From positions 587,734 to 651,733 of the forward strand of contig NZ_LJJC01000004.1 of assembly GCF_001420715.1 (NCBI RefSeq): 64,000 bases of DNA, given 5' to 3'. Made by a program: the position numbers and the translations under genes. The stretch's first letter is position 1; each line of letters starts with the position of its first letter. Source of the stretch: Heyndrickxia shackletonii. GTDB taxonomy: Bacteria > Bacillota > Bacilli > Bacillales > Bacillaceae_C. The notes under the pieces were generated by a model. It saw only the letters and a list, made by a program, of their open reading frames with translations. It did not search any database and was not told the DNA's origin. This document shows positions 26,996-35,788 of this stretch, piece by piece.

Positions 26996-27715
26996 ACTAG
27001 AATCATAAAATGTCCTTCATGAAGGTAATGAAGGACAAAATGGTTGAACCAGAATTGGAAAGTGTCCTTCATGAAGGTAATGAAGACCAAACTAGATGGA
27101 CCAAAATCGAAAAGTGTCCTTCATGAAGGTAATGAAGTTCAAACCGGGTGTGCCAGAAACCAAAAGTGTCCTTCATGAAGGTAATGAAGGCCAAACTAGG
27201 TGTACCAAAATCGGAAAGTGTCCTTCATGAAGGCAATGAAGTCCAAACCGGGTGTGCCAGAAACCAAAAGTGTCCTTCATGAAGGTAATGAAGTCCAAAC
27301 TAGATGGACCAAAATCGAGAAGTGTCCTTCATGAAGGTAATGAAGTTCAAACTAGATGGACCAAAATCGAAAAGTGTCCTTCATGAAGGTAATGAAGTTC
27401 AAACCGGGTGTGCCAGAAACCAAAAGTGTCCTTCATGAAGGTAATGAAGTCCAAACTAGGTGTACCAGAATCGGAAAGCGTCCTTCATGAAGGTAATGAA
27501 GTCCAAACTAGGTGTACCAAAATCGGAAAGTGTCCTTCATCGCAATAATGAAGTCCAAACTAGGTGTACCAAAATCGGAAAGTGTCCTTCATCGCAGCAA
27601 TGAAGACCAAACTAGGTGTACCAGAATCGAAAAGCGTCCTTCATGAAGGCAATGAAGTCCAAACCGGGTGTGCCAGAAACCAAAAGTGTCCTTCATCAAA
27701 ACAATAAAGGACCAC
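26965..27715. repeat. tandem repeat array C, exact 52-bp period, 14 units
   Basis: GTCCTTCAT occurs at 27012, 27064, 27116, 27168, 27220, 27272, 27324, 27376, 27428, 27480, 27532, 27584, 27636 and 27688: 13 successive steps of exactly 52 bp. Most units contain the 12-bp perfect palindrome CCTTCATGAAGG, then AATGAAG and a 28-30 bp part that comes in a few versions (ACCGGGTGTGCCAGAAACC, ACTAGGTGTACCAAAATCGG, ACTAGATGGACCAAAATCG). Three units near 27540-27690 have CATCGCAAT or CATCAAAAC in place of the palindrome's second half. The array occupies the space between convergent genes. No coding potential is seen. Confidence 0.95.
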
Positions 27716-27760
27716 TATTGTTGAAATAGAACCCCTACAACATTTGCTTAACCAAATAAA

Positions 27761-27798
27761 GAAGTATTCTAATCCACCTTAAGGAACTAGAATACTTC
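27761..27798. terminator. bidirectional terminator between array C and ddl
   Basis: An 11-bp perfect stem (GAAGTATTCTA with TAGAATACTTC) with A/T runs on both sides, suited to end ddl on the minus strand and any transcript through array C on the plus strand. Confidence 0.85.
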
Positions 27799-27818
27799 TT
27801 TTTCTATAAAGGCTTCAA

Positions 27819-28733
27819 TTAAAATCCTTCCATTTTCCTAACCTTTAACGAGGTTTCAATAATCATATCCAAGAGTTCGCTGTAGGAGATGCCAACCGCT
27901 TGGGCGCTCTTTGGGAGTAGGCTATTTTTTGTCATGCCTGGCAATGAATTAACCTCCATAACATATGGGATTCCATCCTTGACCATCATGTCAATTCTTG
28001 CGTAAACACTGCATTTAAGTGCTTTGAAGCAGGCCAATGCAGCAGCGGCAACGCGTTCATTTAATTCTGCAGGCAGTTCCACCACCTCTTCGATGGTAGC
28101 AACATCGTCGTATTTTGCATTATAGTCAAAAAACTCAGCAGCATGTCGAATCGAAATAATAGGTAAAAGCTTACCGTCAAAAATCGCGCAGGTAATCTCC
28201 TCACCTTTTATATACTTTTCAATTAGGACTTCTGTATCCCATTCGAACACTTCAGCAACAGCGGAAAGTAAGGAATCCTGATCATACACGAGTTTTACTC
28301 CCACACTTGAACCGCCGGAATTAGGTTTTACCACAACAGGGTAACCCATTTTGTCTATTTCATCCATATGAAGCTCTTCCATATTTGAAAGGCAAATCCA
28401 ATCTGCTGTTGGAATACCCTCATAACGGATAATTTTTTTCGAGATATTTTTATCCATACAAATACTGCTGGATAACATGCCGCTTCCGGTATATGGGATG
28501 CCAAGGGTTTCAAGCGTACCTTGGATGGTTCCGTCTTCTCCGTATTTTCCGTGAAGGGCTAGAAGTGCGATATCAAGATTTTTCGCTTTTTCGACCAAAT
28601 CTTCCTTATTATTAAGTTCAACAGGTATAACCTCATATTTACTTTTATCCAAATGTGCAATCATTTCTCCCCCGGTCATAAGGGATACTTGCTTTTCGGA
28701 GGATACACCTCCCATGATAACGCCAACTTTCAT
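27819..28733 (-). CDS. ddl: D-alanine--D-alanine ligase
   Basis: 304 residues. ATP-grasp enzyme that joins two D-alanines for peptidoglycan precursor synthesis. It shows VIMGGVSSEKQVSLMTG at the N-terminus, LHGKYGEDGTIQG, PNSGGSSVGVK (ATP-grasp loop) and YARIDMMVKDG...EVNSLPGMT with the Mg-binding residues. ATG at 28733 follows TTGGAGG inside the end of the upstream gene, one base after its stop codon, so the two are translationally coupled. The residue after the ATP-grasp loop region fits D-Ala rather than D-Lac ligases, but this was not modelled. Confidence 0.95.
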   Translation of the reverse strand: MKVGVIMGGVSSEKQVSLMTGGEMIAHLDKSKYEVIPVELNNKEDLVEKAKNLDIALLALHGKYGEDGTIQGTLETLGIPYTGSGMLSSSICMDKNISKKIIRYEGIPTADWICLSNMEELHMDEIDKMGYPVVVKPNSGGSSVGVKLVYDQDSLLSAVAEVFEWDTEVLIEKYIKGEEITCAIFDGKLLPIISIRHAAEFFDYNAKYDDVATIEEVVELPAELNERVAAAALACFKALKCSVYARIDMMVKDGIPYVMEVNSLPGMTKNSLLPKSAQAVGISYSELLDMIIETSLKVRKMEGF

Positions 28734-28734
28734 T

Positions 28735-30186
28735 TTATGAACCTCCAAATTCTCGTTTTAATATATCACCAATTATTTTTATGCCGCGCACAATTTCTTC
28801 TTCTTTTAATCTTGAAAATCCCAAACGGAAGGTATTACTTCCTTCTCCATTTGTATAAAAAATATCTCCGGGTGAAAAGACGACTCCCATTTGATAGCAT
28901 TTTTTTAATAACTCTCGCACATTTATATGTTTTTCTAATTCTATAAAAAGATGAAGGCCGCCATCACCAGTTATTCTTTTAAAAGGCAGGTATTGTTCGC
29001 AAGCATGAACCGCTAATTCATATTTCTTCTTATAAACGGCTCTGGCCCTTTTTAAATATTTTTCAAAATGTCCGTCATGCAGATATTGATACAAAACAGC
29101 CTGATCTAGCGTAGAAGTGTGAATAGTTCGTGCCCGCTTCATGCTCTCTAGATAATAGATCAGTTCTTTGTCTGCCAAAATCCAGCCAACACGCAAACCT
29201 GGAAAAAGAATTTTGGAGAAGCTGCTTAAATAGATGACATTATTGCCATTCCCGGCAAAGGCTGCAAAAGGGGCTAAGTGGGAACCTGAATAGCGCAATT
29301 CCTCGTTAAACCCATCCTCCAAAATTGGAATTTGATATTTCGACATCAGTCTCATCATTTCCATTCTTTTTTCAGAGGAGGTGACAATCCCGGTTGGATT
29401 ATGATAGGACGGAATTAAATAGGAAAAATCAAAATTGGATTCAGACAAGGATTTTTCTAGTTGCGGAATGTTTATTCCATCATCCTCCATTTCAATTCCA
29501 TGGATTTCAAACCCATGCAAACGGAAAAGCTTAAGGGCAGAATGATGAGTAGGATTCTCGCAAAGGATTCGACCTGATTTTTTGGCAAGTGAGGATAATA
29601 AAATATCCAGCCCCTCTGTAAAACCATTGGTAATCAGAATATCCTTGTTTGAAATATCCACGCCTTTGATTTCCATATAGTGTAAAAGGTAATCGATTAG
29701 GGGCTTGAAGCCTTTTGCATAACCATAGTTAAGGACGATGTCTCCTTCAATCGACATTCTCGTCAGAAAAGCTCTTTTAAAGTTTTCGACATCAAAAAGC
29801 TTTTCATCGGGTGCAATGCTATTGAATGCAATCATTCCTTTGTTCCAGCGAACACCGTGCTTCATCAGGTCCATTTCCTCGGCAAGCAAGGTGACCTCGC
29901 TAACTTTTTCTTCCCAATTAAGTTGAATGGAAGGAGCTTTTGAAGTCTCAACACGCCCAACAAAATTTCCTTTTCCTTTTATCGCGTAAATGAGCCCTTC
30001 CTGTTCCAAATCTGCATAAGCCGTGAGAACTGTATTCCGGCTGACGGATAATAAAGTACTAAGTTCACGGGTGGAAGGCAGCTTCTGATGCTCAAGCAGA
30101 TGCCCATTTGTAATCATTTTCTTCAAATATTCTTTTAGCTGAATATAAACAGGACGACCGTCCACAGGCTTAAAATCGTTAAACAA
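28735..30186 (-). CDS. MocR-type regulator (GntR helix plus aminotransferase domain), DdlR-like
   Basis: About 483 residues. N-terminal GntR winged helix (LPSTRELSTLLSVSRNTVLTAYADLEQEG) and a long class-I aminotransferase-like PLP domain with SSFSKILFPGLRVGW, whose Lys is the PLP anchor. MocR proteins sense PLP plus an amino acid; DdlR members in Brevibacillus and Clostridioides activate the D-Ala-D-Ala ligase gene. The direct coupling to ddl supports that identity. A TTG at 30195 abuts the CAAGGGG site, so the TTG at 30186, with 9-base spacing, is preferred; both are weak. Confidence 0.88.
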   Translation of the reverse strand: MFNDFKPVDGRPVYIQLKEYLKKMITNGHLLEHQKLPSTRELSTLLSVSRNTVLTAYADLEQEGLIYAIKGKGNFVGRVETSKAPSIQLNWEEKVSEVTLLAEEMDLMKHGVRWNKGMIAFNSIAPDEKLFDVENFKRAFLTRMSIEGDIVLNYGYAKGFKPLIDYLLHYMEIKGVDISNKDILITNGFTEGLDILLSSLAKKSGRILCENPTHHSALKLFRLHGFEIHGIEMEDDGINIPQLEKSLSESNFDFSYLIPSYHNPTGIVTSSEKRMEMMRLMSKYQIPILEDGFNEELRYSGSHLAPFAAFAGNGNNVIYLSSFSKILFPGLRVGWILADKELIYYLESMKRARTIHTSTLDQAVLYQYLHDGHFEKYLKRARAVYKKKYELAVHACEQYLPFKRITGDGGLHLFIELEKHINVRELLKKCYQMGVVFSPGDIFYTNGEGSNTFRLGFSRLKEEEIVRGIKIIGDILKREFGGS

Positions 30187-30344
30187 CGCCTTCAACCCCT
30201 TGCTATCATTTTTACATAACCTTTATCGTTTCAAAAGGTCCACCACCTATGTATTTTCCCGAACCAGTGGTTTTGTCTTTTCTTCATGGACACTTTTGAT
30301 TTTGGGATACTTTCATTGTACTAACTTTGGGGATAACATAAAAG

Positions 30345-30379
30345 AAAAGAAAGCCTGACAGCGTGGATGCGGGCTTTCT
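30345..30379 (-). terminator. terminator of the NUDIX gene (minus strand)
   Basis: On the minus strand AGAAAGCC pairs with GGCTTTCT around a 15-base loop, followed by T-rich sequence. It is 31 bases past the NUDIX stop. Confidence 0.7.
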
Positions 30380-30409
30380 ATAATCATTCTTTGATATTAA
30401 TTTATACTC

Positions 30410-30883
30410 TTACGTTTTCCTTATAGTAACTTTTCCTTCCTGGTTTTTCTCATTGTTCCATTCAACCTGAATTTCAAAAGTTCCTTCTTCAAAAAACAAT
30501 GGGAATCTTCTTCTTATAGAAGTCTGCATAGGAAGATTTGGGACTTCTTTTAATTGGACCCAAACAGGTTTTCCTTCGGGTGCATCTTCTAACAACGTTC
30601 CGGTAAAGCAATTCGTAATATAGTTAAAAATCATATATCGATCATTTTTTTCAGGATTAACGTATTCATAAAGTCCTTTATAAATTAGGTTACTTACCTC
30701 TAGCCCAGTTTCTTCCTTCACTTCTCTAATTGCGGCTTCTGTAAAGCTTTCAGGAAACTTTACTTTTCCGCCAGGGGGAATGTATCCTTTAAAATTATCA
30801 TGTTGTCTATTCAATAGCAGTACGGAATCTCCATCTTGTACCATGCAAACCGTCCAAAACTTGTAATTTATTCCTTCCTTCAT
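30410..30883 (-). CDS. NUDIX hydrolase (MutT-like)
   Basis: 157 residues. The Nudix box is intact: GGKVKFPESFTEAAIREVKEETGLEV matches G-x5-E-x7-R-E-x2-E-E-x-G. This binds the divalent metals that cut a nucleoside diphosphate linkage. The pattern resembles 8-oxo-dGTP diphosphatases, but the substrate is not certain. ATG follows GAGAGGTAAAG. It has its own terminators on both sides. Confidence 0.9.
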   Translation of the reverse strand: MKEGINYKFWTVCMVQDGDSVLLLNRQHDNFKGYIPPGGKVKFPESFTEAAIREVKEETGLEVSNLIYKGLYEYVNPEKNDRYMIFNYITNCFTGTLLEDAPEGKPVWVQLKEVPNLPMQTSIRRRFPLFFEEGTFEIQVEWNNEKNQEGKVTIRKT

Positions 30884-30956
30884 TTACTTTACCTCTCTAA
30901 TTTTTGCAAGAATAATTACATTTTAACGTAAAAATTTACAAATTGTACTAAAAGTC

Positions 30957-30993
30957 AAAAAAAGTAGTCGAGTTTAAGCACTCGACTACTTTT
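30957..30993. terminator. terminator of the DHA2 exporter gene
   Basis: A 12-bp perfect stem (AAAGTAGTCGAG with CTCGACTACTTT) around an 8-base loop, with A/T tracts on both sides. It serves the exporter gene on the minus strand. Confidence 0.85.
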
Positions 30994-31076
30994 GTATATA
31001 CTAGAGCTTTTCAATTAAGTTGTGTACACCACTCAAGGACAAAACGTCCAAATGTCCACGAGTGGTGCCTGACACC

Positions 31077-32585
31077 CTATGCTGCGCCTTTTCCTTTACC
31101 GGGAGCCATCAGCCGTTCTTTCCCCATTAATAGAATAGCGACAAACCCCAGGCCAATCGGAATTAGTGCCCAACCGAAAGTGGTAGAGACGGAGTGGGCC
31201 ATTGCACCGGTGATTTTATGAAGGATTTCCGGTGGAATTTTTGCTCTTGCATCCGTAGATAGCAAAGCACGTGAATCCATATGTCCAGCAAATCCTTTCA
31301 TTTGACCAAATGCATCCTGTAATTTGCTGTTTAAAAGATGATTTTGAATCGTCCCAAATATTGTAACACCAAGAGTCATGCCAAGCGTTCTAAAAAAGTT
31401 ATTCGTTGATGTTGCAATGCCGCGTCTTTGCGGTTCAATATTATGCTGTGTAGCCATGCTCAATAAAGAGAAATTAAATCCCATTCCAAGACCAGTAAGA
31501 ACCATGAAAATGGTCAGAAGATATCGTGGTGTATTCACATCGATTGTACTCAAGAGGAACATCCCTGCAAAAAATAAAACAACCGAAACAAGCATAATGC
31601 CACGATAACTAAAGCGCCTTACGGATTGTCCTCCCGCTTGGCTTCCTATAACAGATCCAATCATCATTGGAATCAAAATAACTCCTGAGTTCGTAGCGGA
31701 ACCGCCATAAACCGACTGAACAAATATCGGAATCATTACCGTTGTAATGATAAAAGCGGCACCATAGAAAAACGCGGCCCCTTGTGTTGCAGCAAATAAT
31801 TGGCTTTTAAAGAGGCTAAAAGAAATGATTGGCTCCGCCACTTTTCTCTCCACAATAAGAAAAATGACAAATAGGACAGCAAAAATAGCAAATAGAGAAA
31901 TTATCATAGTAGAGCCCCAAGCATATTGATTTCCGCCAAGCTCAAGTGCAAACATTAAGCTGACAACGGCACCAATAAGTGTAATCGCTCCGATCCAATC
32001 GATTTTAAGCTTCTTAAGATTGAGATTTTCTTTGTAAAATTGAATAATAAAAAATAACGAAATGACACCTAAAGGCAAGTTAATATAAAAGATCCAGCGC
32101 CAATCAATTTGATCTGTAATATACGCGCCTAGTAATGGACCTACAACACTGGACAGACCAAACACAGCTCCGAATAAACCAGTCATTTTTCCGCGCTTTT
32201 CAGGTGGAAAGATATCAAAAATAATGGTAAATGCGATTGGCATTAAAGAACCTCCGCCAATCCCTTGAATGGCACGGTAAATACTTAGCTGAGTAATGCT
32301 TTGCGCTGTTCCGCAAAGTGCAGAACCTACTAGAAAAATAATAAGTCCGAAAATGAAAAATCGCTTTCTGCCATACATATCGGATAATTTACCGAAAATC
32401 GGCATACTCGCCATGGTTGCCACTAAATAAGCGGAAGTAACCCAGATAAACTTATCGAGTCCGCCAAGCTCTCCAACAATGGTTGGCATGGAAGCTGCCA
32501 CAATCGTATTGTCCATTGCTCCCATTAATATTCCTAAAAGCAGGCCTGCTACAACAAAGCCTATTTTGCTTTCATTTGAAACCAT
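31077..32585 (-). CDS. MFS multidrug exporter, DHA2 (EmrB/QacA) family, 14 TM
   Basis: 502 residues with about 14 hydrophobic helices. The first helix carries the DHA2 signature MDNTIVAASMPTIVGELGG; motif A is GKLSDMYGRKRFF, and motif C-like GAVFGLSSVVGPLLGAYI is in helix 5. It is a proton-driven drug exporter of the inner membrane. It lies downstream of a MarR gene on the same strand, separated by a dispersed repeat, so the pair is probably a regulated efflux operon. The last codons overlap a GGTGCCTGACACC repeat. The start follows AAAGGGGG. Confidence 0.93.
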   Translation of the reverse strand: MVSNESKIGFVVAGLLLGILMGAMDNTIVAASMPTIVGELGGLDKFIWVTSAYLVATMASMPIFGKLSDMYGRKRFFIFGLIIFLVGSALCGTAQSITQLSIYRAIQGIGGGSLMPIAFTIIFDIFPPEKRGKMTGLFGAVFGLSSVVGPLLGAYITDQIDWRWIFYINLPLGVISLFFIIQFYKENLNLKKLKIDWIGAITLIGAVVSLMFALELGGNQYAWGSTMIISLFAIFAVLFVIFLIVERKVAEPIISFSLFKSQLFAATQGAAFFYGAAFIITTVMIPIFVQSVYGGSATNSGVILIPMMIGSVIGSQAGGQSVRRFSYRGIMLVSVVLFFAGMFLLSTIDVNTPRYLLTIFMVLTGLGMGFNFSLLSMATQHNIEPQRRGIATSTNNFFRTLGMTLGVTIFGTIQNHLLNSKLQDAFGQMKGFAGHMDSRALLSTDARAKIPPEILHKITGAMAHSVSTTFGWALIPIGLGFVAILLMGKERLMAPGKGKGAA

Positions 32586-32652
32586 AGAAATCCCCCTTTT
32601 TATGCTATAAACTTTTATAAGTTTTTAGCACTTAAATTATTTCACCAGTTTG

Positions 32653-32810
32653 GTCTTGGTCTAGCTACAGCGCCTATCGGCTAGCGGATTTCTACGTCTT
32701 CTCCCTACGATAAGTCAACATCGGCTCGTGAACTACCTCACCGTGTTTCCTTTATCTCAGTCGAAGACTACGCAATCCGTACGCAGATGGGCAAGGCGCT
32801 TTCACTTTTC
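32653..32810. repeat. dispersed intergenic element of the TCTAGCTxCAGCGCC type
   Basis: Begins GTCTAGCTACAGCGCCTATC and ends near GGCGCTTTCACTTTTCTT, ends that resemble a roughly 130-160 bp repeat found between genes in many Bacillus genomes. It fills the gap between marR and the exporter gene. A decayed relative seems to lie at about 5090-5180. It encodes no ORF of note. Confidence 0.55.
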
Positions 32811-33284
32811 TTATTCATCGTTTGTTAATTTTCTTGTCTCTTGCGGATATATCTCATTGAACTGAACTAAAATATCTAGTATTAGTTTTAATTCTTCTTC
32901 ATTGTATTTCTTAAATAATTCGGAAAGAGAATTGGATAACGGTTTGAATAATTCGCGAATTTCGGAAGCACGGTGTGTTAGTGGGTGAATAATCACACGT
33001 CTTCGATCATTGGGATCTTCCCTGCGCTCCACAAGATCTACTTTCTCCAAACGATCTATCACTCCTGTAATCGCTCCTGTAGTCAAATTTGTTAATTTAG
33101 CAAGCTTTCCAGCGGAAATAGGCCCTGTATAATTAAGAAGGTCTCTGCATTTCAAATCTGTGGCATTTAGATGAAGCTTAGCAGCAATCCCTTCAATAAA
33201 GAACAGATTTACCGTACTAAATTTTCTCAATTCCTGAATCAGGGAAGGGATAAATTCCTCCTTAAGTAATGATTCCTCTGTCAC
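32811..33284 (-). CDS. MarR-family transcriptional regulator
   Basis: About 157 residues with the winged helix read from GPISAGKLAKLTNLTTGAITGVIDRLEKVDLVERREDPNDRRR, the recognition helix plus the wing DRRRV. GTG at 33284 is preferred, with a GATGGGA site 5 bases upstream; the longer TTG start (33317) has none. It probably represses the DHA2 exporter and itself through the TTAGTTACTAA repeats at 33330-33356. Confidence 0.9.
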   Translation of the reverse strand: MTEESLLKEEFIPSLIQELRKFSTVNLFFIEGIAAKLHLNATDLKCRDLLNYTGPISAGKLAKLTNLTTGAITGVIDRLEKVDLVERREDPNDRRRVIIHPLTHRASEIRELFKPLSNSLSELFKKYNEEELKLILDILVQFNEIYPQETRKLTNDE

Positions 33285-33329
33285 ATAAATCCCATCTTTC
33301 GATTTAAGATAAAACAACTTTGAAAAGAT

Positions 33330-33389
33330 TTAGTTACTAATTATCTTAGTTACTAAGACAATTATGGGGAGGAGTCGATTTATTGTCAA
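33330..33389 (-). promoter_or_regulatory. marR-exporter promoter with paired operator
   Basis: On the minus strand TTGACA (33389-33384) and CATAAT (33366-33361) are 17 bases apart. Two copies of the near-palindrome TTAGTTACTAA lie at 33330-33340 and 33346-33356, 16 bases start to start, immediately downstream of the -10 box and over the expected start of transcription. That is a typical position for MarR autorepression. Confidence 0.75.
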
Positions 33390-33493
33390 ACATTTTTTAT
33401 CCCAAATACTTTATAAATGGATGAAATAGAAGGAAATTCCTTTATTTTAAAGAATCCTTATATAATAAAAATAAAAAAGGCAGGTTACTTATT

Positions 33494-33967
33494 ATGCTAA
33501 TAAGGAAGCTCCAAGCTTCAGATTATAAAAATGTTATTTCCGTTATTGATGAATGGTGGGGCGGCAGACAAATGTCTGATATGCTTCCTAAATTATTTTT
33601 TGTGCATTTTCAGTCTACTAGTTTTATAGCGGAGGAAGATGGAAATATCATTGGATTTCTAGTAGGTTTCCTTTCCCAAACACATGGAAATGAAGCTTAT
33701 ATTCATTTCATAGGAGTTCATCCGAACTACAGAAAAGCAGGGGTTGCGAGGAAATTGTACGAGGTATTTTTTGAAACGGTAAAACAAAAGGGGTGTGATA
33801 CAGTGCGCTGTGTAACTTCTCCTATCAATAAAACCTCTATCGATTTTCATACGCGCTTGGGTTTTGAAGTAGAGGAGGGTGATTCAATAATAGAGGGGGT
33901 TTCCATTCATTCTGACTATGATGGACGTGGAGGAAGCAGGGTTTTATTTATTAAGCGATTAACTTAA
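33494..33967 (+). CDS. GNAT acetyltransferase
   Basis: 157 residues with the acetyl-CoA loop HPNYRKAGVARKLY and the C-terminal IDFHTRLGFEVEEG segment. The GGWGGRQMSD-like N-terminal part (WWGGRQMSDML) is typical of a subgroup whose substrates are unknown. It is divergent from marR and followed by its own terminator. Confidence 0.87.
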   Translation: MLIRKLQASDYKNVISVIDEWWGGRQMSDMLPKLFFVHFQSTSFIAEEDGNIIGFLVGFLSQTHGNEAYIHFIGVHPNYRKAGVARKLYEVFFETVKQKGCDTVRCVTSPINKTSIDFHTRLGFEVEEGDSIIEGVSIHSDYDGRGGSRVLFIKRLT

Positions 33968-33986
33968 AGGAAAATGAAAGCTATGT

Positions 33987-34017
33987 AAAAGACTAATTTT
34001 TTGATTAGTCTTTTTTA
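33987..34017 (+). terminator. terminator after the GNAT gene
   Basis: AAAAGACTAAT pairs with ATTAGTCTTTT around a short T-rich loop, followed by TTTT. Confidence 0.75.
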
Positions 34018-34102
34018 CGGAAATGGAGTAATTTTTCATGGCAGTGGTGTAGGATAGACATTATTTATGAAAAGTTGCCGTCTAAGCCAAATTACCACCA
34101 TT

Positions 34103-34786
34103 TCACACAATAATTTGTTTTTCTAGATATTGTTTTGCATTAGGACCACAATTAAATAATAAATCTACTATAGATAAATTATGGATGAACGTTCCCCACC
34201 GTTGGGGATAGACAGGATGGTTAAAATGCTGATAAACCACTTTTATATGATTGTCTTCAAAAGCCTCCTCGTTCATGTATGATTTTGCACCTGAACCTGA
34301 TAAATAAATTTCAGCACCTAGAGATTTACAGATACTAATAATTTTTGTATTCTTCTCCCCGTATACTCCACTCATTTCGGATGAGCGTATCATTGGTGTC
34401 TTTATATCTAAGTGCTCCCGGATTAATTCGATTAGCGCTAAGTTGAAATCTATTAATTTATTGCCGGAGTGTTGGTATATATCAATGAAAGAAGGAGAAA
34501 GACTTTCCCAATAATCTGCTTTTTGATAGCAACCTTGCAGAGTGTAAATATGTCTATGTTTCCAATCTAATTGATTATTCATCTCAATATCTTTTATTTG
34601 CGCTTTTTTATTTAATATAGGAATAGCTAACGAAATCATTCCATTCGAGCCCTTTATTACATTTCTTCTTTCTTCTTTATTGGAACACAATACATCATCT
34701 AAAATGACAAAGATATCACTGGAGAGCATTTTATGAAAAAAGCCAAACCAGGGGATATAATTTGGCTGATGAATTCCTACAATCAT
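34103..34786 (-). CDS. WbqC-family protein
   Basis: 227 residues. The N-terminal signature IHQPNYIPWFGFFHKML followed by FVILDDVLCS is diagnostic for the WbqC family, and CKSLGAEIYLSGSGAKSYMN is conserved in the middle. WbqC-like genes occur in surface-polysaccharide or amino-sugar clusters; the reaction is not established. It starts 37 bases after the LpxC-like gene and on the same strand, so both should be one transcript. Confidence 0.87.
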   Translation of the reverse strand: MIVGIHQPNYIPWFGFFHKMLSSDIFVILDDVLCSNKEERRNVIKGSNGMISLAIPILNKKAQIKDIEMNNQLDWKHRHIYTLQGCYQKADYWESLSPSFIDIYQHSGNKLIDFNLALIELIREHLDIKTPMIRSSEMSGVYGEKNTKIISICKSLGAEIYLSGSGAKSYMNEEAFEDNHIKVVYQHFNHPVYPQRWGTFIHNLSIVDLLFNCGPNAKQYLEKQIIV

Positions 34787-34823
34787 GGATGAATAACACT
34801 TCCTTTACTAAAAACAACGGAGA

Positions 34824-35657
34824 TCAAGCTTTGCTTAATAAGCGTACCATCTTAATATTCATGTTGTGTCCGCTTCGAAAACCGATAAAATGCCCTTTTA
34901 TTTGCTGCCCGATCAACATCAAATCTCCTACTAGATCCAACACTTTATGTCTTGCAATTTCATTGCTCCACCGCAAAGTTGCATTACCGCTGGGGACGGA
35001 TAAACAATTGTCGATATTTTTGCCGAAATATTGAAGCATAAGGTCATAATCCTCATCCAAAATAAAAGACCGTGCTATTGCCAACTCTGAAATAAAGTTT
35101 TCATCATTGATGGTGGAAAAATGAGCAACTTGAGTTGGGATTTGTTCCTCCGGATATTGGAGAAAATAGGTGATGGAAAAATGGTCTGATGGAAGTCCAA
35201 GAAGGAAGGAGTCATATCGTTTGCCGTTCATTGTTTCGAAATCGTCCAGCACCCAAAGTGGTTCTTTCACCACTTTATATTGTAAAGGAACAGATTGAGC
35301 AATGGGAGCAGCTTTTAGAAGGGCAACTATAAATTCCCAGCTGCTAAATGTTGATACTACTGGTATATATGGGCTATTTAAGTGAATACGTATATTCGTA
35401 ATTCCTAATCCAGAAATTGCTGCTAAAATATGCTCTGTATGTTCGATACGTATTCCATTCTTTTCTAAAGACGACCATCGTTTATTCATTACCGCATATT
35501 CAAAGCGACATTCTATTTCAGGTTTATCTGGTAAATCATCGCGAATAAAAACGATTCCTGTGTCGGGTTCGGCTGCTTCGAACACCACTTTTGCTGGAAA
35601 CTTTCCGTTAACTGCCATACCCGAAACTTCCGAATTAAATGTAATCGTTTTTTGCAC
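34824..35657 (-). CDS. LpxC-type zinc-dependent sugar deacetylase in a Gram-positive context
   Basis: 277 residues, a little shorter than E. coli LpxC (305). The LpxC layout is clear: QKTITFNSEVSGMAVNGK; HTEHILAAISGLGITN, with Glu75 and His76 aligned to the catalytic Glu78 and zinc ligand His79; RHKVLDLVGDL, with His237 and Asp241 aligned to zinc ligands His238 and Asp242 and Lys238 to Lys239; and SGHNMN, with His264 aligned to His265. So zinc and catalytic residues are all present. LpxC removes the acetyl group from UDP-3-O-acyl-GlcNAc in lipid A synthesis, which Bacillaceae lack. The substrate here is therefore unknown, probably another N-acetyl amino sugar. GTG start with AAGGTGA. Confidence 0.88.
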   Translation of the reverse strand: MQKTITFNSEVSGMAVNGKFPAKVVFEAAEPDTGIVFIRDDLPDKPEIECRFEYAVMNKRWSSLEKNGIRIEHTEHILAAISGLGITNIRIHLNSPYIPVVSTFSSWEFIVALLKAAPIAQSVPLQYKVVKEPLWVLDDFETMNGKRYDSFLLGLPSDHFSITYFLQYPEEQIPTQVAHFSTINDENFISELAIARSFILDEDYDLMLQYFGKNIDNCLSVPSGNATLRWSNEIARHKVLDLVGDLMLIGQQIKGHFIGFRSGHNMNIKMVRLLSKA

Positions 35658-35788
35658 TTATATCACCTTCAATAAAGTAAAGTCTTTTTATAGGTTTTTA
35701 AAGAGCAAGGGGGAAACTTCTATCATTCTTTTAAAATTAGGCACTTTTTGATGATATATTTTGGTATACTTCCTTCATAAGTTCTGCT

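Noticed and set aside
26965-27715. CRISPR array
   Set aside because: The units follow each other with no unique spacers; the variable part comes in only a few recurring versions, and no cas gene is in the window.
34824-35657. Evidence of lipid A synthesis or an outer membrane
   Set aside because: One LpxC-like enzyme alone is not a pathway; no lpxA, lpxB, lpxD or kdsA-type gene is nearby and the rest of the window is typical Gram-positive.
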